From: Chaetomium olivaceum
Lineage: Eukaryota > Ascomycota > Sordariomycetes > Sordariales > Chaetomiaceae
Length of the DNA: 64,000 nt
Assembly (NCBI GenBank): GCA_039881045.1
Contig: JAYWVB010000028.1
Location: forward strand, 124,001-188,000
Direction: 5' to 3'
A program made the position numbers and the translations under genes. Under the pieces are notes generated by a model. That model did no database searches. It was given only the letters and a program-made list of their open reading frames with translations, and was not told where the DNA came from. Position 1 is the first letter of the stretch, and the number at the start of each line of letters is the position of its first letter. This document shows positions 44,084 to 57,199 of the stretch, piece by piece.

Positions 44084-47000
44084 GTCAGAACAGGATATCG
44101 GTGCATGCACAGATTTCGGAGGTGCCAATTGTAGGATGCTGCGTCAAGGAGGTTTTGGCCTGCGTTGGTTGTCGAGCAAGGTGAGCCGAAGGGAGAAACG
44201 GTCGTCGACCTGGGCAAGAAGTCCAACACTGAACGCAGTAACACTCGACTAGAGTCCTAGGAAACCCGTCGACTTCAATTGGCGACGACCACCTCAGTTG
44301 CACCTGTTGAGAAGTGTTCGGGTGCAAAAGCTTCGAGGCTGCTGGACCCGAACTTCAGTTTTCTCTCGTCGTCCGGTGCAACGCGGGCGGTCTGCGAATT
44401 CGGGTTGGCAGAACCAGGGAGGGTGGAAGCCTGTGAATTATAGCGGGGGTCCCGCTTTAATGAACAGACCGGGAGGTTTCCAGGTTGCTGGTAGGGGTCC
44501 GGATGCGGAGGGGAGCCGGGGCCCTCGACGGAGCTGTTTGCTGCACGATTCCTTGAACGCGAGAAAGAAAGAGATCAGAGTAAAGAAGCAGAGGCTGTGG
44601 TGGTGGTGGTGTGCGTTCCCGGATGGCGTGCCACTTTTCTGGCAATTGTGGTGCAAGTCGGAGTTGGGATGGATGGGTGGAAAGTTCCTGTTCCTGGCTG
44701 CTGCAGGTGGGTGGGCGCTGGGTCGCTGAACCAAAAAATCCCGGCAGCTCTTCATGCAACTTTGGATCTGCCGTCGGTTTGCACTCCAGCTCTGATATCC
44801 GTGCCGACAACACGGCACTCGGCCACCTTCGATGCTAACCTACCGAATCCAAGTTGCTGCTCGTCAAGCTGGCTGTTGGAAGACTGGTACTCACGATCAC
44901 TGGGAGGGTGGCAGTTAAAGAATGATTTTTCCCTTCCCGGCGTGGTGCACAGCGTCGACAGGGAAGCCCCATCAACCAGTTGATTTTCTCACACAGGTTG
45001 TCAGGGGCGATTCGGGTCAAGCATGGTTGTTGCGGTTACTGAGGTACCTGGCGCCAGGGACATTGAACAGCGGGTCCCCTGTTCGTGGAGAGCTCGGGGA
45101 GCTGGTGGGGCGGGGGGGAGCTCCTTCTCTGAGGTGCAGGGGAGCTCCTACGGCACGGCGCTTGGGGGTGACATGGTCGCTGTGCAGTGCAAATTGAAGT
45201 AACATTATCCACCCTCACAAGGCAAAGCAGATCCATGTACCGTCTAACACAGGCACCCGCAGCATTGGTACATCTGGATTCTGGACGTGGGGACGGGATG
45301 GCTGCGCTGTTGGGCCTCATGTGCCGCTCTTGGTGCCTCGTGGCCGCAGCTGCGAGCGACCCTGGATGGGGAGTCTGCTCGCTGTCAGGCACAGCAAGTG
45401 GTCTCGGGGGCCGAATATCAGTCGACACCAATTGAAGGATTCACTGCTATTCAGTCTCACGAGGATGGATGACGGAGCAACCGGCCAAGATGCCGACGAT
45501 AGACGAGAGACAGAACGACCGAGCAAGACAAGCAAGATTCCCGCTCAGAGCTCAGTACCTACCTAACTAAGGTAGTCTCGGAGAAGCATTCAGTTGGCAC
45601 ATGCGCAACTCCGTCTTACACTAACTATGTGTCGTGAACAATTCTGCCCTGGCATCCTGGCTCCACCTGAAGTATTCCAGATCATCGTCCCAAATCAAGC
45701 TTCAAACGACCACTCTCTCAGGCCATCCCGTGCGGGAGGGCTGCATTATGGGCGACGCAACAGAAACACTGGGATGAGGAATATCGGACGTTTGGGCCTC
45801 CTCCAAAGACCAGCCGCTCCTTGCCGCATCGACGCCTGCCCGGAGTGCCGGTTTCAGGATGGCTCGGCATCGAAAGACGGCGAAAATCGTGTGAACTGGA
45901 GCCAGGGACTGTTTCCACGCCTGCCCGGCAACCACACAATGCACGACAATGTCGGCTCACACAAAAGACTCGTTAGTTATGTCGTTTCGGTCGAGTGATC
46001 GAGCAGGGCTGGATGTCAGGGATACAAGCGCTGTGTTTTAGCGCTCTTTCTCCGACCTGTTGGCTGCGATACTTGCCGAGCCACTGAGCAACTCGAATTG
46101 GCAATTGCTTCGCAGCCATGTTACTGGCCGGGAAAGCGACTGAACAAAAGTCCAGGCATTTCCACATCAGAACATACTTTACGTGTCTCACCGGGAGCGG
46201 CAAAACTACAGACAGAACACTCGTTTAGGCAAAGTAAAGAAATGAACTAAAATAGGAGGGAAGCAAGGAACCGAACCCCAAGTTTTGATACCGACAATAA
46301 ACGTCTCTGTCGGTTCGAATACTTGGTAACTGCGTCGTAGTTGCTACCCATTGCAGGTTTCGTTTCAAACATAGCGGACACTGGCACGAACCTACATTGT
46401 CCCACTTCCAGGGAGCTCCCTTCTCAGGCACGCCAGGGATCTAACTACTTTCCTTTTCAGCGTTCTGATGTCGAAATACCCTCCACAAGCTCCCCATTTG
46501 AGAATCACTCAGCCGTAGAGTCTTTTGCGTCACCACACAGCCTTCGATAACTGGCAACCAAGATTCGCGAGAGGAATTGCGTCAGAGAAGGTTAGCCAAG
46601 CTGCGCGGAAGTCGAGCCCCAGCAACGGATCGACCAGGGTCCCTGTCTGTCCCACCCTCGTGCGGGCCCAAAGGGGCCTCAATGTTCAGTGTCCCTTTGA
46701 ACCGCTTCTCAAGGGACTGATTGGTTGGGTTGGTTCCCCAGACGACATTGGCATGTGCAAGAACCAAGCAATGGGGCCGGGTTTTCTCTGCGTGGTGGAC
46801 GAACTACGGGCAACACTGGGAGATTGTTTCCGTCCGGTAAAATGGCTGGGGCGCAACCCCATCCATGCCTGTCGGTCTCCCGCCCAAAGCTTGCGTCCCA
46901 TGAGACGAGACATCGGGGAATTTGCCCGCAATCATGAACCAACTGCGTTCATCGACAACAATGCGGCAAGCTTCTCCCCGTTCTCCAGACCACCCGACAA

Positions 47001-50000
47001 CTCTCACAACGATCTCGGCGGCTCGGTTGGATCGGTTGCAAGGCTGGAAATAGCATCACCGTTGCCTGGCGAGGGGTTGTTGCCGACTCCATCAGCCTTC
47101 TCCCTGTCCCGATCGGGAAAGACGTCATCCTCCCTGGCAGGGCGAGAGCCAACATCCCTGCTTTGCGCCGGCGTGATTTTCCAAGGCTGAACAAGATCGC
47201 CGAGAGCTCCTCGAACCCCGGCTCGTCCTTCCCGATCGACCTGATTCGCCCTTCCGCTCCCTCTCCTTCCGGATCGTGAATCGCGAGATCGAGATCTCCC
47301 CGAATCTCGACAGACAGAAAGTAAAAGCTTTGAAAGATGAAGCTTCGAGCGGGCAGCGATGAGGTTTGTTTACTTTCCCCTCACCGTCGTCGCGGGTTGA
47401 TCAGCGCTGCACAAAAAAGCGCACAACCCGATGACCCGCATGACCCAACCAGAGCGACAGCAAAACATCGGATCGTCACCCAATCGCTGTTCGCAGTCGA
47501 GCTCTCGGCGCCGGTGCCGGGGCGCCAATGCAACCGAGTTCAGCTGTCAGGCGCCCATGCTTCGCACGCTTCGGGTTACATTCCCCAGCTCACATCAGCC
47601 ACACCACGCGCATCCAGACAATGGGTCCTCTCCATTCCTCCGCATCCGAAAGCGGATTGGCCTGGTTCCCTGATGAGCCCACCGACGGCTTCTGGTTTGC
47701 TTGAGCCCATTGCAAGGGCCTGTTTGAGAAGCTGCATGAGAAGGCGCAGAACGTTTTGCTGCGGAGTTTGTCAGAGAGAGAACAACGCACGGGCGCGGCA
47801 AGGCAATGAATCTGCGCGGGCACCCGGGAACGCAAGAGGATGCATGCCGCATTGACACACCTGACGTCCGATATGTCGCGCCGGCGCGGGGTAAAGGGCA
47901 AAGTAAACAAACGGGACGCGGGTTTCTGGAGCTTGGTCAACAACCTGAAGCTCCCCGTGTCAACCGTGCGGCGGGGTAACAGAGCGGGCAGGACGCGGTG
48001 TCACCTGATGAAACAACAAGGGCTACCTGCTCTGGGATGTCCCCGACTCACCTCAACCGCGCGGCTGGTATTTCTCCGTCACACTTGAGGCTTCAAATAA
48101 CGTGGGCCTCAAGCCGCGAGGTCTCACTTTTCGTGATGAAAGTTAGGGTTGTCTTTGAAAGTCTCAATTTTTCTCAAAACTCCCCGGCGGTTGTGGGAGT
48201 CTCATCAACCGGCAAGCGCGGAGGCATGGCTGAGGGAGCCTGAAGCTGTGGATCCCTTCACAGCCTTGCCAACCGGGCAACGTCGGGGCTCCGAATAGGC
48301 CATGATGCTCGTCCGAAAGTCTTGCACACAGTCTCATGATACAAATGGCGCAGTTGCGGGGGATACGAAGTGTGCCGCACGCCGCCTGGCACAGCAATCC
48401 TTCTCACAGGCCATATCAGAAACTTGTTAAAGGTGTTGTTGATAGACTTCGTACAGCGAGTTGAGCCAAATCCACTCATACGGCCCCACTTCACCAGCAG
48501 GAGTGCGAGCAAGCCACTTCAAGCGTTCTTGTGCACAGTGCACATTTGCTTGTCTCTTGTCTGAGTTTATGCAAGTTGCCCAGAGAAATTACATTCTACC
48601 CGCTTCCTGATTAGATAGAATCAATTGTAGCTGGCGAAATTAAACATGCACTTGTCGGTCAACTGAGAAGAATATCACTTGTCTCTTGTATTTCGAAGCG
48701 AACAAAAGAGAAAATAAGATAGAGGTGTCTTTTTGGGAATAAGAAAAGCAAAAATAAACCCAAAGGACAGACTTCTTGAAACTTATGCTGGCTCTTACAC
48801 CTTCCAAAGCCCTTGCAGCAGTCTTGATCTTTCAATCCTGACTCTCTCGCTCACTTAGCACTTTCTTCGCAACCCGCTGTCCCTAACCCTCGGTCTCTCA
48901 AGGGTCAAAAAGCCATATTCTCGGACAGTCAAAAAGTCTCGCAAGGCTCGGATTCCAGAACCTCGAAATGGAGCCCTTGAACCCTGGATGCATTGCACTA
49001 GCGTAATCGAAATGAATGCACGGCGTTTAGGGCTGCTGCTGCAAGGTACGGCGTGCATGGTCATCTCCGTCTCCAGTCGGTCTGTGCCTTTTCGGGCGAC
49101 CCCGGCGAGGGTAAGACGGACATGTGAGAAAGAAAAATTTATCAACTCGTTCGTTCCTGTACCTGGAGAAGGCGGTGAGGTTGATGAGAGCAAGGGGCGT
49201 CGTGAGATTTGGTTAGCAAAGTGGAGAGTGATGTGTTTGTTGTCTGGGAGACTGTTGGTCTGTGTGCTGGATCCCTTGGCTGTTGAGAATGAAGCTCAAC
49301 GAAAAGGGAGGTTGATGGTAAGCTAATAGAAACGGGGTTCACCGGTTGCTGCAGTTTCCAAGTTGAAGTGTGGTGATCATTGCGAGAGAGGAAACAAGGG
49401 ATGGTTTTTGTCTTGGATTTCCCGCCTCAGATTCCCTGGCATCGCCGGACCAAAGACCCTTCATTTCGTCGACCACTGTTATCCATCAATTCCAGCGGGA
49501 AACTCGGATATGAGCTCTGCTTCCAATCCACAACTTTGCCTGTTCTTGGAGAATCCGCTGTTTCCACTGCCGGTGGGTTTTGAGAAAGATATTTTTTTCC
49601 GGTTGGAGACGAGATAACGAACTCATTCGTACATCAGACATTCCTGGTCCACTCGAAAAGCATCTTTTCATTAATGAATCAAATGTTACTGAAGACGTTG
49701 TTTCGGCTTTTCTATGACGACTCCAAGGCTTGGAACACAGCGGAGGCAATGGTCGTTAGTTATCTATGTAGTTGCCTGTGGGATATGGCAAGGAAGCGGA
49801 ATGTTGCACACAGTGCGGCCGTCATTCGCTTGTGACAATGCCATTCCGTCTCTTATTTCTCCTGGGATGAGTGCCTTTTAGATGGGTGGCGAGAGCAAAC
49901 TTCGAAAAGCTTGACTTTCTCTGTGCAGGGATCCAGCCGTTTGTTGTTCGTTGTCCTTTTCGTGACCGCTTCTGGAAGCATTTAAGCTCACTGATATTGA

Positions 50001-50240
50001 TGCAAGCAGCGAGGTTCTGCCCTGCTGGTATGTGCAACAATTGAGGGTACCTTGCAGCGCCAAGAACCTGAGATGGCCCCACCCCCGTTTGACGTTATCG
50101 CATGGAAGCGGTCAATGTGGGCAGGAAATAGGCCCCGCTAAAAACTTTGGGGGGTTGGAGTTCACAGGCGCTGGCAGGAGAGTCGAGTCCACTATCTCCA
50201 TTCCGAGTACTCTTCAGTTCGTTACGGCATATCGCAAAAC
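44084..50240. other. 6.2-kb gene-free stretch between divergent CDC25 and POL5
   Basis: An unusually long intergenic region for this compact window. Frames of 80-220 codons occur on both strands but overlap each other, often lack ATG starts and show no domain. Pyrimidine-rich promoter-like DNA occurs at 47200-47330. A (GGT)n run lies near 44595 and a GGAGCTCC inverted pair near 45117-45150. Likely contents: long 5' leader and regulatory DNA of CDC25, possibly an undetected ncRNA. Confidence 0.5.
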
Positions 50241-53200
50241 ATGGCCAACAAACGGAAGCGCATGGCCAAGGAGGTCAGCAATGACAACCTACCCTCCCAA
50301 AAACGGTCAAAGAAAGATGCCTCGACCACCAATGGCTCAGCGAAGGCAAAGCCGTCGAAGGCACTCGACAAGTCCCCGTTCACCGAACATCCTACCGTCG
50401 ACGAGCGCAAGAGGGAGCTGGAGCTGTACAATAAGCTAGGGAATGAAGACGTCAGCGATCGAATCGAGGCTGCGGATGCTATCATATCGGGTCTGCTTGG
50501 CGAAGAATGTGTTCCCGAACCCGTCCTCCTGCGCCATCTCGAAAAGCGTTTGTTCCGCGGTCTCGCCAGTGGCAGGAATGCTTCGAGGCTCGGCTTCAGC
50601 CTAGTCCTGACCGAGATTCTGGGCCAGCTATTTGGGGAAAAAGACCTGGCGAATTCCAAGTACCCAGGCCTGCCGTTCGACAAGGTGTTGGGCATCCTGC
50701 TGGAGAAGACACAAGTGGGAGGAGCCGGTTCAGGCCAGGAAGAGAGAGATCACTACTTTGGGCAACTCTTTGGAATCGAATGCTTCGTTCGCTCCGGTAT
50801 TCTCTCCGACAAAATCAGGTGGCTTTCGGTTCTAGATCTTCTGTTGAAGCTGTCCTCGAAGAAAAGCTGGCTGAAATCGCAATGCGGATACGTCATCGTG
50901 CAAGCAATATTGCAAATGGAGCAGAAGCTTGCTGAGGATACCCTTGAGAAACTTTCCGAGGCAGGATTCGCAAAGACCCCCGAGGGTGTCGGCATCTGGA
51001 TCGCTGCGTTAGACCGCTTCCCGAAAATGAAGGTTCCGAAACAGCCATGGCGTCACCCCTTGGTGGCTACGTCTTTGGCCGCTCTACCCGCCGCTCTGAA
51101 GGATAGCGGAAGAGAAACATCGACTGAGGACGGTGGCGGCAAGAAGCCAAAGCAGGGCAACTGGACGGCGCAACTTCACTTCGTCTGGGATTTGATCCTT
51201 GCTCACTTTGTCAAGCTTGGTGTTGAGTCCGAGAGTGATGCCACCGAGCAATTCAAGCAATTTTGGAACCGTGTTGTGGATGGTAAGTGCTGTGATGCTC
51301 CTAGTTGTCAACAGCGTTGTTAACCGGTATACAGAGAGCTTTTTCTCCAAGAATGCCTCGGACAGCCAAAAGTTTTCGGGTTTTATGATCTTTCAAAAGA
51401 TGCTCGAGGGCGCTAACGAGTCTCCTTTCATGGTGTCCGTGCTGTTTAGCAAAAACCTCATGGTGTCTCTCATGAACCAAGCTTCCAAGGAGGACCGGTA
51501 CCTTCACCGCGCAGCTGTAAAGGCTTTGAAAGGCATTGAGGCTGTCGTTGAAAAAGCACCGCACCTTCTCCCCACCGTTCTCAAAGAGCTTCTCGGGAAA
51601 CACGGAGCGTACAACTTCGAGCAGCGCACGAATACTAAGACGGTTGACAAGCTGCTGCAACAAACGACACCCACCACAGTCAAACAGGTTCTCAAGATCC
51701 TGCAGCTGAAGAATCCGTCAAAGAGCGGCCTTGACGAGTCGAAGTACTACCAGGCCCTCGGGTCTTATCTGTTTAGGCTTGCTAGCGTACCCTCCGAGGA
51801 CCTCGAAGCCGACACCTCGGGCAAGTCAGTTCCTGGCTTAGCAATCAACACCTTGACCGACTTGGCCTACTCAAATACATCAGTGCCCGACGGCATTAAG
51901 GAAACATTACGGACGAGGTCGACGTCGGCCTTCGCAAAGTTGGTTCGGAGACCGGAGGATTTCGGGCATCTCTGTGGTGCCATCTTGTCTATCGAGGCCG
52001 AGGTTGATTCGGATGATGAAGTCGCTGCCTCAGTTCTCCCTGATGCCTATGAAAGGCTGAAGGACCTTCTTGATCCTGCAAAGTGCACAGATCGCTCAAG
52101 AGCGCCTCGGCAAGCATTGGCCTTGCTACACGCTGTGGGAATTCTTCAGTTCTACAACCAGGACCCCGACGTAATAGATCTCTTTGACGAGCTTTCGGAA
52201 TGCTACGACAAGCTTGAGAGCTATGATCAGGAGTCCGGTGAGGGCATTTCTGAGTACCTTGTCGAGATTCTTCTCGCCATGGTTGCCCGGCCGTCGTCAC
52301 TCATGCGCCAGGTCTCGCAGCAGGTTTTCGAGGCATTCACTGGCTACATGACGGAGGACGCGCTCAGACTCCTGATTGACCCACTGGCTGCTGAAGAGAG
52401 TGCCAAGGGCCAACAGGCACTGTTCAGCACGGAGGACGAAGACATGATGGATACCGAAGCTGCTGACGGCGAGAGTGACGAAGAGGAGCTCGATTCCGAC
52501 GTTGAGATCGTCAACCTCGAAGAAACCGGCTCAGAAGGCCCCGATGACAGCGGCGAGGACTCGGACGATGAGGAGGAGATCAAGGACGCAAGCGCCGCGG
52601 ACAAAGACCAAGAAGCGCTCGACGCGCTAGACAACGCGCTCGCGGAAGTCCTGGGCAGCCACCGGCTCGACCAGGACGCCGACGCCGACACGGACCACGA
52701 ATCCGACATGACGGACTCGGAGATGATGGTGGTGGACGAGAAGCTGGCCGAGATCTTTAAGCAGCGGGCCAAGACGAGCAACAAGAAGAAGGAGAAGAAG
52801 GACGCCAAGGACACGGTTGTCAACTTCAAGCACCGCATCCTCGACCTGCTCGCCATCTACGTCAAGAAGGAGGCCGCGGCCGGTGCCGGCTCTACGCACG
52901 TCTTCCGCGTTCTGCTGCCGCTGCTCCACCTCGTCCGCACAACCACGACCAAGGCGCTCGGCAACAAGGCCTGCGACATCATCCAGACCTTCTCCAAGAG
53001 CCTCAAGAAGGCGCGTGGCGGCAGCCAGGTCGCTGCGATCCCCGGGCTGGACTTGGGCACCATGGCCTCGCTGCTGGGTGAGCTACACGAGGAGGCGGCC
53101 AGGGATGCCTCACACGCGTTTGCGAGGGCGGCGTCGACGGCCTGTCTGGCGGTTGCGTCGGTCACGTGCTGCGACGAGGAGAGGGAGGAGGAGGTGTTTG

Positions 53201-53343
53201 CGCTGTATGCGAAGACGCAGCGCAAGTGGTTCAATGGCGAGGTGAAGATCCAGCCGTCTTTCTTTTTGGACTGGTTGAACTGGTGCCAGAGCCATGCAGG
53301 CGCTGCCGCTACAGCCGTGGGAGAGCGGGAGGAAAAGAAGTAG
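50241..53343 (+). CDS. POL5: Pol5 / MYBBP1A-type nucleolar protein (DNA polymerase phi family)
   Basis: Nucleolar factor for rDNA transcription and 60S pre-ribosome maturation; despite its name it is not a replicative polymerase. Exons 50241-51282 and 51335-53343 (donor GTAAGT, acceptor ACAG) give 1016 residues. The basic N terminus (MANKRKRMAKE...KRSKKDAS) resembles a nuclear/nucleolar signal. The Armadillo/HEAT-like domain follows (VLLRHLEKRLFRGLASGRNASRLGFSLVLTEIL and onward). An acidic tract at about residues 710-830 (many DE runs, SDDEEEIKD) is characteristic. The family's C-terminal helical part is FKHRILDLLAIYVKKEA...VFRVLLPLLHLVR. The exon-intron phase and frame are intact throughout. 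Confidence 0.93.
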
Positions 53344-53641
53344 GGTCAGTGTTGTGTTAGTTAGGTTGTAGATAAAGGCAGTCAATACCCCGGCGTACCA
53401 AGTTTCGTATCTACACCAGAACTCATAGTGACACCGTGCAACCGTTGGCACCACTCACATACTGTCTTGAACAACAAAAATGGAGAAGCAGCCGTGAATG
53501 TCGTGATCGAGTTCGTTCGTTCCGGGACCCCGCGTCCCAGTGCAGATGAAGATTAGTCTATCTTCCCACACCCAAAGTCCGTAGCCGTCGCTCCGGTGCG
53601 TATGGTACAATAACGCCGCCCATTCCGCCACGCCGCCGCCT
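53344..53641. other. intergenic, convergent 3' ends
   Basis: 298 bp between the stops of POL5 and PRE10; no gene seen. Confidence 0.5.
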
Positions 53642-54715
53642 TTACTCATCCATCTTGTCCTCCTGCGCCTGCTTCGCCAACCGTTCCGCCTCCTCCCGCA
53701 ATGCCTTGGGCACCTCGTGATGCGCCCCCTTGGTCGGCCCGTCGGCCCCGCTAATCCACGTCATCTCCAGCTCGAACTCCTTGTCATCATCATGAGCAAC
53801 ATAAAGAATGCGCGCCGCCTCCTTGACCGCCTCCTCCATAGTCAGGGCCGGCCCGCCGGGGCCCCCCAGGTCAAGCTTCTCCAGCTCAGCCTTGGCCGCT
53901 TGGCGTCCCTTACCAGTAGCAGCACCATAGTAGCCCCAGTACAAACCCGACGGCTCAATCATGTAGAGAAACGGCCCACCATGGGTCTTGCCCTCGACCT
54001 TACCACCGGCGCCACACGCGGGGCCGCTACCGACCTCGCCGTCGACGGGGGTCTCGGCGGCGCTGTCGAAGCCGCCGATGATGGCGGTGATGCCGAAGGG
54101 GCGCACCGACTGGTACAGCGTGTAGGCCTGCATGTAGCCACCCATGCGCGCCGCCAGGTCCGCCGTCGCGATCGGCGTCTTGAAGGTGTCGCGCCAGGCC
54201 CGCGCCTCGTCCCGCGCCCGCTCGATGAAGTGCCGGCCGTCGGGGATCATGCCCGAGTATACCTGTGTGCAAGTGCGGCGGCCCTGGTTAGCGGCTGGCT
54301 GGTTGTATTGTGTGCGGGGTGGGAAGGCGGGGTTGGAGGTGGTGCTGGGAGCTGGGAGGTGGGGGGTGCTAAACGGCTTACCACTCCTAGGTGCCTGTCG
54401 ACGGTCGCGATGCGCTTGTTGGCGTTGGGTTTGAGCAGCTTGGATGTGACGAGCTTCTCGACGGCTAGTACGACGCCGTCCTTGCACCGGATGCCGATCG
54501 AGGTGCCGCCGTTCTCAACCGCCTTCACGGCGTACTCGACTTGGAAGTTGCGGCCATCGGGGGAAAAGATGGAGTTGGCGAGGTCGTAACCTGTGCCTAT
54601 CGACGTCTTGAGATTGGGGGTTTATGAGGTTAGCTTTCGATGTTCGAATTGGATGATGCGGATCGCCGGGCGGGCAGCAACAGAAACGGATGCGAAACAC
54701 ACCATTGTGAAGGTA
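53642..54715 (-). CDS. PRE10: 20S proteasome subunit alpha-7 (alpha type 3)
   Basis: Outer-ring subunit of the 20S proteasome. Exons 54715-54713 (the ATG alone), 54606-54382 and 54262-53642; 282 residues. The start codon is separated from the rest by a 106-nt intron (GTGTGT...CAAG). Joining gives MTSIGTGYDLANSIFSPDGR and NFQVEYAVKAVENGGTSIGI, the alpha-type signature with SPDGR/xFQVEYA. Downstream are DRHLGVVYSGMIPDGRH, the SVRPFGITAIIGGFD block, and YMIEPSGLYWGYYGAATGKGRQAAKAELEKL. An insert GSGPACGAGGKVEGKTHG precedes that block and is longer than in yeast. The acidic C terminus ends DKMDE. Alpha subunits are not proteolytic. Confidence 0.96.
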
Positions 54716-56010
54716 GATGTACTAAAGTCGGACTGTGGGAGGGTGCGGGGGGTTTTGCGAATTCAAAAGGCACCGGTGCGGACTTGGTGGTGGTTTGGTG
54801 GCGGGGATGGTTGGGGTTTGGAGTTGGTCTGGGGTCGGCGGGCTGTTGCTGCATGAGCTCCCATCAGGCAGCCTGGAGCTGCGCGTTGCTTCCCTTGGAA
54901 GGCAGCTGAGGCTGGGGCTGTGGCGCTTGCCCCGCCTTGTTCTCAGCCTTGAGCAGCGCCACAGCTCTGGTGAGCGGGTCCATTTAACGATAAGCTGATA
55001 AGGAACGATGCCTGCAGTTGCCGCGTAAACCAGCCCACATTGTTTGGATTGGCCCCTTTTTGAAGTGAGGCTATTCCCAACCTTGGATTCGCGATGGCAA
55101 TTTCCCCAAACTTCCTTTAGGGCTTCGAGAACTCAACTCCCAACCTTGGCTACTTTGTAGCACAGCATCAGCATAGCCTTTTATTCAGTTGCGCAAGCAG
55201 ATGATAATATTAAGATTTAATTAACTAGCCTAGGTACGTCAAGAAATGCAAAGGCTGCAGAAGCGTAATGCAATCTTTGCAATAATTGAATTGTCTAACA
55301 CAGGTGTTTTTCTTTAGATAGTAAAACTGTCATGTTTTTGTGAGGAAGATGGATGAAAAGTGAGTGTTGAAGAAAGTGCAATGACTATAATAAAAGGAAT
55401 CGAGACCCCGGGCGGGTACCAGGCAGTTTCACGTGTTGTGAGGTGGAATAGCTTCCATCCGATTTGCCACGCGGCACCATTCTCATGTTGACCCTTGCCC
55501 CTGAAGGACCAGAGTCAAATATTCTCGAGGTAGCACTTCTTTACGTGTCGGGTAGGCCAGCAGGCTGCTCGTACACATGTTCATCGACAGCGAAGTCAGT
55601 TCTCCGGACCAGGCTGGCCACGTTTTTACAAAACAAAGAAAAGCATGTTGCCAACCGACATCCCCTCTTAGCCAACCATTCATTCGCAGTCGGATGATCT
55701 CGTTCCCACGGTCAAGTCGGATTGCTGACAGTGTATCGGGCCAGAGCCATTTCTTTCTCATCACCTATTATCTGGATTCCCATGGATAACCCTCATGACG
55801 CCCCTGCGGCTCCCACGATACCCAGGTGGCATCTTTGGGACCGGCATGGGGAGTGCTTCTAAGGTTTATAAGGGGAGTCTTTACGCTACTTCTTCAAGAC
55901 CCAATACCAAGCAGCGAGGCGACCTACCGGACCTTAGCTCTCTTGACGATAGCTGCCCACGGCTGCTGACGATACATATTGAAGCAAGACAACGCGAGTC
56001 CTCCGCAGCC
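54716..56010. other. intergenic
   Basis: 1.3 kb with the PRE10 promoter on the left and a possible promoter for the gene at 56011 on the right. AT-rich around 55190-55400. No gene recognised. Confidence 0.5.
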
Positions 56011-57199
56011 ATGTATCGAAACCATAATCATCGTAATATTGCCCGCTGCCCGGGACGACATTTTTTTGTCTACTGCTCGGGTCATGTTCGTGACGGAGAG
56101 GATGGGGACTATTGTCTTAGCTGCCAGCGTGTAAGTCCGACACGTTATAAGGGCCCAATGGCCGGGTGGCCATACCCCGCTAACTAGACTTTAATAGATG
56201 CAGGGAGTCATATGGGATAGTCTCTCCAACCCCTGGCGGACTAGGGTTCGGTCACCCCGTGCTGAATCGCCTTCTCTCGGTGATGTTCTCAATAACCGAC
56301 TGCAGAGGCTATCTCTTGATAGAAACGACGAGCGAGCGCCGCAGCCTGCCCAGCCGTCTGTTCAGCGTACACAAGAGACGCAGGGAACGCAGGGACCTGT
56401 ACTAAATGGTTGTCACATTGAGAGATTCTACAACAACGTAAACAGTGAGGGCTTTCGTGCTACTCCTGTCCCGCCAACACCGAGTGTGAGCCGAGAACCT
56501 GGGGCGGAGAGAATGCGCGAGGAGCCACGTATATCTCCTCAGCCTAGCCTTTCCCACGAACGTCGCGCACAATCACCAACCCGAGAAGGGAGGGCAGCCT
56601 CGCCGAGACCACCCAACCGTGACACCCATTTTATCTACGATGCCAGCCCCCGCTCACCAACACCCTCACCGCCTCCTACCCGACGACGGACACACCCGAT
56701 CACTCAATCACGGATCCCCGTCTCAGCCACTTCCAGCGGGCGCATCAGCCCGGCCGAGAGACCGCTTTACAACTCCGACGCGAGTATCGTGACTGATCTC
56801 AACTCTGCTTCTGATGACCACGAGAATAACGCCAACCTTATGGACATCCTGGAGGCGGGACGTCGTCTGCACAACCCATTTTCCCGTCATTTTGCACGCG
56901 ACGGTGCATTCACGCGTCATTTTGCCTCGAGGACGGTACCAACCAGAAATTTGAACAGGGGAGCTCGGAACGGTGTTTCCCAGCGCCGGACCTTTGGCAC
57001 TTGGAATAGCGAGTCGTCGACGGAGATTGACCTGCCCAGCTTGAACGGGCCGTCCAGAAGGCGTGGGCAGGTTGATGATGAGGATGATGTTACCGAGACT
57101 GCACGCTCGGTGTCTGGAGGTGCATTGGTCTCGGATATGCCGGCTGTGGCTGATGACGGTCCACAATGTAATGGAGTTGGTCCAGGTACCTTGCATTAG
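56011..57199 (+). CDS. hypothetical Ser/Pro-rich protein with N-terminal Cys/His motif
   Basis: Exons 56011-56130 and 56198-57199 (donor GTAAGT, acceptor AATAG) give 373 residues. Exon 1 ends exactly at codon 40. The N terminus MYRNHNHRNIARCPGRHFFVYC to YCLSCQR contains CPGRH, C-SGH and CLSC, four Cys and two or more His that could bind zinc. The rest is low complexity, rich in Pro/Ser/Arg with many SP sites (SPRSPTPSPPP), and should be disordered; two adjacent similar segments occur (FSRHFARDGAF, TRHFASRTV). No membrane segment. Function unknown; perhaps a phospho-regulated adaptor. Confidence 0.55.

Noticed and set aside
43853..44128. Starting CDC25 at 44128
   Set aside because: That codon is TTG; the first ATG in frame is at 44081-44083 and gives METSSPLAAM.
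46525..47190. 221-codon frame in the gene-free region
   Set aside because: Begins at a TTG, composition is random, and it overlaps several frames of similar length on both strands.
47337..47855. 172-codon frame starting with ATG downstream of a pyrimidine-rich stretch
   Set aside because: Promoter-like context is interesting, but the protein has no domain, many Arg/Ser/Cys without pattern, and no splice evidence. Left as a possible transcript only.
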